Below, one piece after another: positions 22,750 to 31,833 of a stretch of 64,000 nucleotides of DNA (position 1 is its first letter; each line of letters begins with the position of its first letter). The notes below the pieces were generated by a model, which was given only the letters and a program-made list of their open reading frames with translations, was not told the DNA's origin and made no database searches. The translations under genes were made by a program, and so were the position numbers. The stretch is taken from positions 29,667 through 93,666 of the forward strand of contig CANRDC010000001.1 in the NCBI GenBank assembly GCA_947629245.1, read 5' to 3'. The DNA is from an uncultured Oscillospiraceae bacterium. GTDB taxonomy: Bacteria; Bacillota; Clostridia; Oscillospirales; Oscillospiraceae.

Positions 22750-25700
22750 ATGTCTTTAGAAGAAAGATTGAAATCCTATGCAGTGGACGAGCGCGACGAT
22801 GACTTTCACGTCAAAATCGAGTTCGACCGACTTGACCATTCATTCACTAAGGAGTCTCGACTCCTGACTCTCTATTCAAAGGTAAGCTACACTAACGAGG
22901 ACTTCAACTGGTCGGCTATAATCCCGACTGTCGAAATCCCGTACAAGGACCCTGCTGTTGGCTTCTATGTCAACGGTAAGGTTTTCTCTTCACTTGGCGT
23001 TTATCAGAGGGCGCCAGGTGTTGCGCTGAGCTCTGAAAGCCGGACAGTTACGAAGGACAACATTCAGTCCATTGTGACGGAGCCTCGCGTGGACATCGTT
23101 ACTGCGAAGAACACGATGATATACATGTCGTACAAGCGTAACTGTGTTCAAATCATTTTCAAGAAGAGCGGCCAGGAGCACAAGGTTCCTGTAGGCGTGT
23201 TCTTGAAAGCTATTACTGGACTTCCCTATAAGGTCATTCTGGATAAGATTGCCTTTAAGCCTCAGATGCTTTGGAACTCTTTCCCTCAGGAGATAAGGGG
23301 TGCCAATGAGGATATGTCAAAGTGTCCTCACTGGGAGAACGAGGGCGACCCTGAGCCTTCCACCAGCGAGTGCGTTGACCGTGTGTACAATGCTATAACC
23401 GGAAACATGCGTGGCAACATGGGGCTCACTTCCTACTCTGTTCATTGGAAGATGAACAAGATTAGGAACTACCTCAACAGCATGCACTTCAAGACAGTGC
23501 AGAACTTTGAGGCTAAGTTGTCTCTTGGTAACCGCGCCATCGGTACCTGCTTAGACCAAGATGTTAAAATCCCTGTGTTCAAGGGTAACTCCGTGGACAC
23601 TGGTGACGAGGTCGAATACTTTGAGCTTCATCGTGGTGACTTCGTGTCTGATGATGATGCCAGAGAAATACGTCGCCATGATATTAGCACGCTCCGTGTT
23701 CGCAACGAGCGGAGCTTTGTGCTCCAGGAGGACTCTCCTGTCTACTTCCGCGCCAAGGGTTACCGCATCGCGCAGGACGTTGTAGAGCTTCATGACTACG
23801 TCGCTGAGCACGGACTTGAGCAGCTCGGCGTCGACCCGTCTAAGCGGTATAGTACGGTTGGCTTGTTCATTGACGAGGAGCTCCTCGCAAAGCTGAATGA
23901 GCTCAACCTTTCCTACCTTGAGGTGTTTACGCCTGAAGGCCGTAAGACCTTGCGACGGACAGTCGACACTGTCGATGCAAGTGACTTCTACACCATCTTG
24001 AACTTCCTGTTCACGGAGCCTCTGAAGAAGAGAGACGACGTAACTCAGTACGAGGTTGGTAACCGTGTCATTCGTGACTACGAGCAACAGGTATTTATGG
24101 AAGTCGAGTCTGTCTATGAGAAAATCACTGACAGCATCATCGGTACTGTAACGCCGAAGGAACTCATGGAGTCGCTTGCATCTAATGCACTCCCGTCCAA
24201 GTCCTTGGCCGACAGTCTTAGTTCCGCTGGTAAAATCGACACCGTGCAGTCTGACCTGACCAACATTATGTCCCGCGCTATCGTGGAGTCAACAGCATCA
24301 GCTGGACTTCGTGAAGCTCCGGCCGCCATGATGTTGGTGCAAAAGGGACAGTACGGTAGGCTTGACTCTTTGCATTCTCCTGACTCCGATAAGGTCGGTT
24401 CCGTTCAGCACCTCACTGTGTTCGCTAAGATAAACGGTGAGACTGGCGACATCACTACACCCTATGAGCGTGTCAGCGAGGGAAAGCCAACTGGAGAGAT
24501 AGAGTATATCTCTGCGAGTAAGGAGAACAATAAGTATATCGCCGCCTGGGACGAAACCTTCGAGGAGCCTACTGTGCGCGCCAGATATAATGGCGACGTT
24601 ACAACTGTCGCGAGAGAGCGTGTTGACTATAAGGACGTCTCGCCTTTCTGCGACATGTCTATCTCCCGTATGTGTATTCCGTTCCCTGGCTTCTCCCAGC
24701 CTAAGCGCGCCATCATGGCGACTAAGATGAATGGACAGGCGATACCTGTTCTTAATCCTGAGAGACCTCTGGTGTCGACTGGTGCTGACACCGAAGTTCC
24801 TGCACTCTACTACACTGCTCGCCAGATTATTGAGTCGCAGGGTCTGCAGGAAGTGCCTGGCGCAAAGCTCGAAATCCTCGACACAATGTGGGGCAAGGTG
24901 CTTGTCACCTACACGATGCTCTACGGGAATAACTCGTTCAAGTTCTCACTTCCGTTCACGGTGACAGACCAGCGGTCGTTGTACTGCTACAATGTCAATC
25001 TCAATACTGCTGAGCCGAAGTCCTACAACTTGGACGACATAGTGTTCTACAGTCAGTCTTGCGACACGCGTGACTTCGGTGATAATTACTGGGAGCGTGT
25101 GAAGCAGGGCAAGCTTCCGCTCTTTAAGGATTGCACCGCACCTGCGATGGCTCTCGGTGTGAACTTGCGCATGTGCTATAAGACATATGGCACCAGCACT
25201 ATAGATGACGCCGTGCTTATCTCGGATAGGCTTATCGCCGATAAGACTTTGTCCTCTGTGCAAATCTTCCGTTACGAGTACGAGCTCAAGGATAAAGAGT
25301 CCTTCGTGCAGGACGGCATCATCGGGCTTCATGCGCATGTCGCTACTGGTCAGCCTGTTATTACTGTGAACCGTGCTAAGGGCGCCAAGTTTATTGAGCG
25401 CTCTGTTACTGCGAAGCAGGCCGGCGAAGTCGTCTACTGCGATGTCGATGTAAACCATGGCCACGCAGAAGTCTGGGTGTCTACCATTCATAATGCCGTG
25501 ATTGGTGATAAGGTCGCCGGGCGTTACGGGAATAAGTCTGTTATCGCCAGAGTTGTCCCTGAGTATATGATGCCCTATGACCCCGATGATGGCATCGCCA
25601 TGGACATCGTCTGCTCGCCTCTTGGGCTTCCTTCTCGAATGAACTTTGGGCAAGTGCTTGAGGTTGCTCTCGGCGCCGCTATGGCCAAGAACGGAACTCA

Positions 25701-28700
25701 TGCTGTTGTTACACCATTCTATCCAAACATCAAAGGTGAAGTTCAAGGAGTCTATAAGGACGCTGGGCTTCAACCTAAACGTCTGTTCAATCCTGTCTAC
25801 GGGAAACTCACTGAGCGACCTGTTATGACGGGCGTGCTTTACTTCATGAAGCTTGAGCAGATGTCCAACCTGAAAGAGTCTTCTCTTGGTTACCCTGTTG
25901 CCATGGACGCCGTGTTCAGCCAGCCCGTCAAATCTATGAACAAAGATAAAGGTCAGGCTATTGGTGAATACGAGTCTTGGGCTCTTAATGCCGCTGGCGC
26001 CAATCGTTGCGTCAACGCTTTCTTCTCCTACTATTCTGATGATGAAGAGTCTCGCCGTAGGTACTTCGAGATGCTCGAAGGAAATGAGGACTCTAAGCCG
26101 GGACTGTGGGAGGAGTATGAAGGCGGCGATAGCGGCGGAGTCAAGGAGTACCGCGAGGAGAATAAGAACGCCTTGGTGACGCAGACCGTCATTCGTATGT
26201 TCGGTCTCGATATCGACTCTTCTGGTAATCACTATCGTCTGCTTCCTCTGCGCCTTGATGACATCGTAATCGAGACGACGAAGGACGACATCAGGAACAA
26301 CCGCGAGAGTCTCCTTGCCACGAGCGAGAACACGTGGACGAAGTGCAAGCTCTCTAAGAGCATTGTCAATCCGTTCTGGATTGAGTACTTCCCGCTGAGC
26401 CCTGTGCTTGGCGTTGAGTCTATCAAGGCCATCGCTTCCGGTAAGCATTACCTCAATCCCAGCTCTGTCGGTGACGGCAGAATACCTGTGACTATGCCGA
26501 AGTCGAAGCTCACTGAAGAACAGCAGAGCTCTTGGTTGTGCGGTATGGAAGCCGTCGTGCTTCTGCTCCGTAACACAACTATTGACCAGGCCATTAAGTT
26601 CATGGGTGATAAGTACGGCACCGGTGAAACGGCTTGGGTCACCTCCGAGTACTTCAACGCTAATGATGACGATGAAGAGGTTGAACACGATGTAGATGAG
26701 GACGAAGCGAAATTCTTCGAGTCGCGCGAAATCCCAATCACTAATATGAACATCGCGAAGGTTATTAACTTCCTCAATCAGATGCGTGGCGCCGGAATGG
26801 AGCTCTCTGACCTCATTTGGGATTACCTCCCGATTATCCCGAAGCTCTTCCGCCAGGCTGCTACGACGAACGGGAAAGAGCATGCTCACCCCTTCCAGAC
26901 GCAGACTCTCGCCATTCTGAAGTACAATCAGAGTGACGAGATTTACAACTGTCTGAAACAGTTCATCGGCTATGGAAAGACTAAGGAGGAGGACCATCAG
27001 ACCATACGTGGCTACTTCTTCGGAAAAGGCTCCAAAGCTGGTGAGCATGGTAAAGTCCGTAGCGCCGTGTTGTCCCGTCGTGTTGGTTTCTCTGGCCGTA
27101 CAGTCATCACTCCTGCGCAAGACATTCACATGTCGCCGTTCTTCATCGGTTTGCCCTGGAAGACAGTGTTGACCGAGATGTCGCGGATAATCGCTATTCG
27201 TCTCTTTAAGAGGAGTGGGCAGCTCTCTAACCTCTTTGAGCGTGAGCGTAACATTCCGCTTAAGATGGTGCAGGATATGACCCTGGAGCAGTGGGAGGCA
27301 ATCGTAGAGTCACTCTATGAGTACAACCCCTATATCCTGAAGAAATACTTCAGGTTCGACGAGGTGCCTAATCTCAACTACTCCTCCTTCGATGAACACG
27401 GTAACGTTGTCACCGATACTGTCGAGGATAAGTACGCTTATATTTATAATCGCCTTCGTTCAGTTGTGAAGGAGATTGTGGAGGGCGTAGTAACCGACGA
27501 CGGGAAGGTCCTCTATAATGGGGAGTTTGTTGACCCGCGTGACCTGTCGGAGGAAGCCACTATCGACGCCTCCATCGCTATTGTGGGACGCCAGCCTACA
27601 CTGCATAAAAAGTCCATTCGTAGCTACTTCGTGAAGCTCGTCGACGGCAATTGTACTCAGATACACCCAATCGTGTGTAAGGGCTATAATGCTGACTTCG
27701 ATGGCGACACGATGTGGAACGTCCAGTTGCTCGGCTCTTTGAAGGTCGAAGCCTGCAAGACTATCTCGGTGTTGCAGGATTTGATTTCGGAGAAAGACGG
27801 TTCCTTCACACTGGAGCTTTCTCAGGATACGGCACTCGGTATCTATTGCGCCACGTCTTTCAAGGATAATGCACATGAGTTTACAGGTAGCCTCGGTCAG
27901 TATGTGTACTTCGACTCTATTGAAGAGTTGAAGGTCCAGCTGGAATACGGCGACCTGAAATACTATGACGCCGTGTTGTACCGCAGTCCTGAAGGGAACC
28001 TCTATTGCTCCACCGCCGGGCGTATCTTGGTCAATGCCGCTGTCCCTGGCTACCTCACTACCGAGGAGTTTAGAGACCCATACGGTATCTGCCGCGCCGT
28101 GCTTGGACCTGACGTAAATCTTCGTCGGTTCTGTGCGCTCAAGGCTGACTGCGTGTGGACGACAACTGGAAATAAACCCAAGGACCGCGCCAACGATAAA
28201 TACGTTGAGCTCGGTGATATACTCCTCCAGACATACCATGAGCTTGGTCCCGATGAAGGTCCTCGTGAGTCCGTTATGACTGCACAGCGTCTGTACGAAA
28301 TCGGTATGGTTGCTTCTGATGTGTTCAGTGTGTCTATCACTCTGGACGACATGCATATCGACACCACCGAGAACGGACATGACCTGCTCGACGGAATTAT
28401 GGACGAACCGAAGGACACCGTCGCTAAGCTTAACTCATTGTACCAGATGGGTCTCATTAGTGAAGAAACTCGTAAGACGTCCTCTATAAAGGCGTGGAAC
28501 GAGGCACATAAGAAAGCTAAAGAGATTATCATCAATCGTCTTAGTCCGATGGCTAACACGTACGCCATGATGTACTCCGGCGCCCGTGGTAACGCCGACC
28601 AGATAATGCAGTCGGTTGGCTTCGTCGGAACTATCTCTAAGACAACATCTGAGGATATCGAGTACCCGATACTGCGAGGCTACGGTCAGGGACTTAACTC

Positions 28701-31017
28701 TCTCGACCTGGCGCAGACCTGCTATTCAGCACGTATCGGTGTTATCTCTACTCAGGCTGGTACAAAGGATACTGGCTACGCGACGCGCCAGTCTGTCTAC
28801 ATGACGTCTGGACTGACTGTCAGTAGGGATAAGTGCGACATCGAGATAAGGCACGAGGACACTGAGTGGGACACCGAGAATACGTTCTACAAAGTGCCTG
28901 GTAAGGGAACACTGTCAAAGCAAGAGTTCATTGACCAGTGCTTCTTTATACACTATGATAACTCATTCCCTGAGAAGCTGAAGCAGGTTATCAACCGTAC
29001 CGGCGGTATCGTGAATGAGGACGTCCTTGAACAGCTCTTCCTCAATGGGTTCGATGAAATAAGGCTGCTTGGAGAGAAGAGCAACGACGATGATATCGTT
29101 GTGAAGATAACTTACGGTCTCGATGCTGAGTGGAGGAAGTACTGCATTGACAACCTCTACTCGTACGCCTTGCCTTACACTGACCACATGAAGATAACCG
29201 CCGAGACGATGGATTGGGTTGAACGCGAAGGCCTTGGTGCTATACCTGCCTTCGACCAAGAGACTTGGGAGAATAAGACCTACTTCGATAACGAAGCTTA
29301 CCTCCCTGTTGACTACGATACAACTCAGTACACCATTACGCTTAACGGGAAAACGACTTCGGAGGAAGCTCTCTATCTGTACGAGATTGACCCCAGCAGT
29401 CCTGACTACTTTAAGTATGAAAGACTGCTTGAGGGCGGTAAGCTGACATCATCGGCCCTTGGCTATATGACCAGCCGACATGTTCGTCACATTGTGTTCA
29501 AGAACGGCAGTGTGGCGGATATCAGCTATAAACTCTCGAAGATGTTCCGTGGTTTGATGCTCGGTCGGTTTAGCGAAGGACTGGCACGCCTTGATGCCGA
29601 CGAGTGCGTTACTGATGAAACGCTCGCCTACATCGAAGAGTTCCAGTTCGAGTATGTCCCTGTCTACACCAGTTTGACTTGTCTTTGCCCTGATGGAGTC
29701 TGCTCTACATGCTATGGCAAATCACTGTCGACGGACAATCTGCCAGAGGTTGGTACCAGTCTCGGCATCCCTGCGTCTCAAGCTATGTGTGAACCGCTGT
29801 CTCAGGCAACACTTAACGTTGGTCACTCCGGTGGTCAGCGTGGTAGTGGTACCTCGAAGCTCAGCGGACTTAAACGCTACACCGACTTGCTGAAAGGTAA
29901 GATTGGCACTCAGCGTGACGCTAACTTGATGGAGTGCGTGATGGATACTGACGGCTACCTTGTAGTCGACCAGCACAATAAGAACGTCATTCACATCATC
30001 GACGTTGACGGAACACACATTGCTCAGAAGTACGTGGAAGACCCGATGCGCCTTACCGTCCCGAGTGGCGCCTGGGTTCAGCGTGGCGACGTGTATCTCT
30101 CTGGCTATCCGAGGCTCGATAGGTACAACTCAACTAATGTGTTTGACTCCGCCTTGAAGACGAGGCTCATGCTAATCCGTGAGTATCAACGAGTCTTCGA
30201 GTCACTGAAAGTCTCCTTGAGAAACATGGAAGTGATGGCGAGAGCTCAGACAAGCAACTGCTACCTGGAAGACTTCAGTCGCGGCGCCAGTGCTCCGAGG
30301 GTTAAGGACACCGCTACTGAGTCTATGGATAGAACTGGCATGTATCGCCTGATGGTCTCCTCCCAACCTGAGACCGTCATGCGCTACACTGGTATTGCCG
30401 CGTTTGCATTTGAGAATGTCGGTAATATGTTCCTGTCCAGCGTGTTCAATCAGGACGAGTTGAAGCTTAACTCCTTCCTTTCCAATCTGATAACTGGTAC
30501 GCCAGTCGGCTCAGATAAGCCCCGGTTCATTCCTAAGAAGAACCCGAAGGACATGGGCCGTGTGTCTACGACACACAATCGGAGAAGAAAGATTGAGAAG
30601 GCGATGGCTGAGCTCCCAGTCGGACGAGCGGAAATCCAACAGCTTGCACTTGCTCAGAGTGAACAGGGTATACAGCAGGTGCCTCAGCTTGAGGGTGAAA
30701 CTCCTGATGGAGACTTCATCGACTTGTTCGGTCTCGGCGGTCCTACTTTGCCTGATACTGGCTCTATCGGTCAGATGGCACTTGGACCTATCTCAGAAGC
30801 TTCTGACGTGGAGTTCGAATTCATCGCTCCTGCTGAGGAGGAAGAAGAGCCGAGCGTTGAAGTTGTTCCTGACGACATGTTTGTATACCCTACAGATTTT
30901 TCGGAAGACGGCGAGCCGGAGGAAAATTCGACTACTGAAAACCACGAAAAGTCTGACGACTCTGACGGCGGCTCACACTCAGATTTCTCTGGGTTAAAGA
31001 CGCTGAACCTCGGCTAA
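22750..31017 (+). CDS. rpoB/rpoC: DNA-directed RNA polymerase, beta and beta-prime fused, 2755 aa
   Basis: One reading frame holds both large subunits of a multisubunit RNA polymerase. Beta part (about 1-1250): GVNLRMCYKTYGTSTIDDAVLISDRL-type patch from residue 803 (given here by its ends), GDKVAGRYGNK at 919-929 and the following DIVCSPLGLPSRMN...GQVLE. Beta-prime part: SRRVGFSGRTVI from 1442, GRQPTLH, the catalytic NADFDGD at 1647-1653 whose three Asp hold the active Mg, the SGARGNADQI bridge/trigger region near 1940, a GVCSTCYG zinc site near 2317 and a closing Gly-rich patch. The last 200 residues are acidic and end KTLNLG. No alpha, omega or sigma is seen in the window. Phage polymerases of this type are usually split, not fused. 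Confidence 0.96.
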   Translation: MSLEERLKSYAVDERDDDFHVKIEFDRLDHSFTKESRLLTLYSKVSYTNEDFNWSAIIPTVEIPYKDPAVGFYVNGKVFSSLGVYQRAPGVALSSESRTVTKDNIQSIVTEPRVDIVTAKNTMIYMSYKRNCVQIIFKKSGQEHKVPVGVFLKAITGLPYKVILDKIAFKPQMLWNSFPQEIRGANEDMSKCPHWENEGDPEPSTSECVDRVYNAITGNMRGNMGLTSYSVHWKMNKIRNYLNSMHFKTVQNFEAKLSLGNRAIGTCLDQDVKIPVFKGNSVDTGDEVEYFELHRGDFVSDDDAREIRRHDISTLRVRNERSFVLQEDSPVYFRAKGYRIAQDVVELHDYVAEHGLEQLGVDPSKRYSTVGLFIDEELLAKLNELNLSYLEVFTPEGRKTLRRTVDTVDASDFYTILNFLFTEPLKKRDDVTQYEVGNRVIRDYEQQVFMEVESVYEKITDSIIGTVTPKELMESLASNALPSKSLADSLSSAGKIDTVQSDLTNIMSRAIVESTASAGLREAPAAMMLVQKGQYGRLDSLHSPDSDKVGSVQHLTVFAKINGETGDITTPYERVSEGKPTGEIEYISASKENNKYIAAWDETFEEPTVRARYNGDVTTVARERVDYKDVSPFCDMSISRMCIPFPGFSQPKRAIMATKMNGQAIPVLNPERPLVSTGADTEVPALYYTARQIIESQGLQEVPGAKLEILDTMWGKVLVTYTMLYGNNSFKFSLPFTVTDQRSLYCYNVNLNTAEPKSYNLDDIVFYSQSCDTRDFGDNYWERVKQGKLPLFKDCTAPAMALGVNLRMCYKTYGTSTIDDAVLISDRLIADKTLSSVQIFRYEYELKDKESFVQDGIIGLHAHVATGQPVITVNRAKGAKFIERSVTAKQAGEVVYCDVDVNHGHAEVWVSTIHNAVIGDKVAGRYGNKSVIARVVPEYMMPYDPDDGIAMDIVCSPLGLPSRMNFGQVLEVALGAAMAKNGTHAVVTPFYPNIKGEVQGVYKDAGLQPKRLFNPVYGKLTERPVMTGVLYFMKLEQMSNLKESSLGYPVAMDAVFSQPVKSMNKDKGQAIGEYESWALNAAGANRCVNAFFSYYSDDEESRRRYFEMLEGNEDSKPGLWEEYEGGDSGGVKEYREENKNALVTQTVIRMFGLDIDSSGNHYRLLPLRLDDIVIETTKDDIRNNRESLLATSENTWTKCKLSKSIVNPFWIEYFPLSPVLGVESIKAIASGKHYLNPSSVGDGRIPVTMPKSKLTEEQQSSWLCGMEAVVLLLRNTTIDQAIKFMGDKYGTGETAWVTSEYFNANDDDEEVEHDVDEDEAKFFESREIPITNMNIAKVINFLNQMRGAGMELSDLIWDYLPIIPKLFRQAATTNGKEHAHPFQTQTLAILKYNQSDEIYNCLKQFIGYGKTKEEDHQTIRGYFFGKGSKAGEHGKVRSAVLSRRVGFSGRTVITPAQDIHMSPFFIGLPWKTVLTEMSRIIAIRLFKRSGQLSNLFERERNIPLKMVQDMTLEQWEAIVESLYEYNPYILKKYFRFDEVPNLNYSSFDEHGNVVTDTVEDKYAYIYNRLRSVVKEIVEGVVTDDGKVLYNGEFVDPRDLSEEATIDASIAIVGRQPTLHKKSIRSYFVKLVDGNCTQIHPIVCKGYNADFDGDTMWNVQLLGSLKVEACKTISVLQDLISEKDGSFTLELSQDTALGIYCATSFKDNAHEFTGSLGQYVYFDSIEELKVQLEYGDLKYYDAVLYRSPEGNLYCSTAGRILVNAAVPGYLTTEEFRDPYGICRAVLGPDVNLRRFCALKADCVWTTTGNKPKDRANDKYVELGDILLQTYHELGPDEGPRESVMTAQRLYEIGMVASDVFSVSITLDDMHIDTTENGHDLLDGIMDEPKDTVAKLNSLYQMGLISEETRKTSSIKAWNEAHKKAKEIIINRLSPMANTYAMMYSGARGNADQIMQSVGFVGTISKTTSEDIEYPILRGYGQGLNSLDLAQTCYSARIGVISTQAGTKDTGYATRQSVYMTSGLTVSRDKCDIEIRHEDTEWDTENTFYKVPGKGTLSKQEFIDQCFFIHYDNSFPEKLKQVINRTGGIVNEDVLEQLFLNGFDEIRLLGEKSNDDDIVVKITYGLDAEWRKYCIDNLYSYALPYTDHMKITAETMDWVEREGLGAIPAFDQETWENKTYFDNEAYLPVDYDTTQYTITLNGKTTSEEALYLYEIDPSSPDYFKYERLLEGGKLTSSALGYMTSRHVRHIVFKNGSVADISYKLSKMFRGLMLGRFSEGLARLDADECVTDETLAYIEEFQFEYVPVYTSLTCLCPDGVCSTCYGKSLSTDNLPEVGTSLGIPASQAMCEPLSQATLNVGHSGGQRGSGTSKLSGLKRYTDLLKGKIGTQRDANLMECVMDTDGYLVVDQHNKNVIHIIDVDGTHIAQKYVEDPMRLTVPSGAWVQRGDVYLSGYPRLDRYNSTNVFDSALKTRLMLIREYQRVFESLKVSLRNMEVMARAQTSNCYLEDFSRGASAPRVKDTATESMDRTGMYRLMVSSQPETVMRYTGIAAFAFENVGNMFLSSVFNQDELKLNSFLSNLITGTPVGSDKPRFIPKKNPKDMGRVSTTHNRRRKIEKAMAELPVGRAEIQQLALAQSEQGIQQVPQLEGETPDGDFIDLFGLGGPTLPDTGSIGQMALGPISEASDVEFEFIAPAEEEEEPSVEVVPDDMFVYPTDFSEDGEPEENSTTENHEKSDDSDGGSHSDFSGLKTLNLG

Positions 31018-31066
31018 GTCACTGTACTTTGATGCGGTGGCTCGCGTACACTTATATCTAAACTTT

Positions 31067-31097
31067 GGGAGAGGGCCGTTTGGCTCTCTCCCTTCTT
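31067..31097 (+). terminator. Terminator after RNA polymerase gene
   Basis: An 11-bp stem with one G-U pair (31067-31077 with 31082-31092, loop GTTT) is followed by TTCTTTCTT. Confidence 0.8.
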
Positions 31098-31130
31098 TCT
31101 TACCCATGGACAAAGAAAGAGGGATGCTCC

Positions 31131-31706
31131 GTGCCTAATGTTCGTTCTGGTGAAGCTCTGAGAGAGTACAGACAATCGTACAATTACAGAGCGGAATACT
31201 TCAAGCGTAACCCTGGCATCTTTGGCTGCATTTGGTTTTGTAGCCAATGTTATAAACCCATTATAGGGAAGAAGAACGTCTATGTGGACCACATTGTACC
31301 ACTCGCTAAGGGCGGCGTGAATAGGGTGTCTAACTGCACCGCTATATGCAGGAAGTGCAACCTCGCAAAGAGTGACCATGTCGATGGCCGTGTGGTAAAA
31401 GGAGCAGCTTTCAAGTTTCTTGAGAGCAACGTATTTAGAGCAACCCGCGGAGTCGGCGGGCTGATAGGGATTGGCGCCGGATTAACGGCTGGCGCTGTGA
31501 ACTCTACAGTCAAGGCTGGCAAGTGGGGAATAGGAGGGATTTTTAAAGTTATAGGTGGAACCGTCAAAGGTGCATTTAATCTCGTTACTTTTCCTATACG
31601 CAAGGGGAACATCTTGAGCCGACTGCTGTTTGTGATTTTGTATACAGTGGCGGCTCTCTACTTGCTGAATAAGTATACTCATGTGTTTGACGCCTGGCTG
31701 GCTTAG
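31131..31706 (+). CDS. HNH endonuclease with hydrophobic C-terminal segments, 191 aa
   Basis: GTG 31131 with AAGAGGGATG upstream; the longer frame beginning at 31065 would start inside the terminator. The HNH core is complete: CSQC, then VDHIVPLAKGG, VSNCTAICRKCN and a following Lys (D-H, N and the four Cys of the zinc frame). This nicks or cuts DNA. The second half is unusual: a Gly-rich zipper-like region (GVGGLIGIGAGLTAGAV, GIGGIFKVIGG) and a clear membrane helix (LLFVILYTVAALYLL). Free-standing homing HNH nucleases lack these, so this one may act at a membrane or assemble into a virion structure. TAG stop. Confidence 0.85.
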   Translation: MPNVRSGEALREYRQSYNYRAEYFKRNPGIFGCIWFCSQCYKPIIGKKNVYVDHIVPLAKGGVNRVSNCTAICRKCNLAKSDHVDGRVVKGAAFKFLESNVFRATRGVGGLIGIGAGLTAGAVNSTVKAGKWGIGGIFKVIGGTVKGAFNLVTFPIRKGNILSRLLFVILYTVAALYLLNKYTHVFDAWLA

Positions 31707-31833
31707 CCGCCATGTGTTGCACAGGTTACGGTACAAGGGGATTTAGTGTCGTAGCTAAAAATAGTTATTAAAAATCAAGTAGAAAATAGAGGTAGACTAA
31801 TGAGAAACACTGAACCGATGGAGGAGCGTTACT

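Noticed and set aside
24946..27129. A 727-codon open frame on the minus strand
   Set aside because: It lies wholly opposite the RNA polymerase gene, whose conserved motifs prove the + strand frame. Codon bias of the sense gene leaves the antisense frame free of stops.
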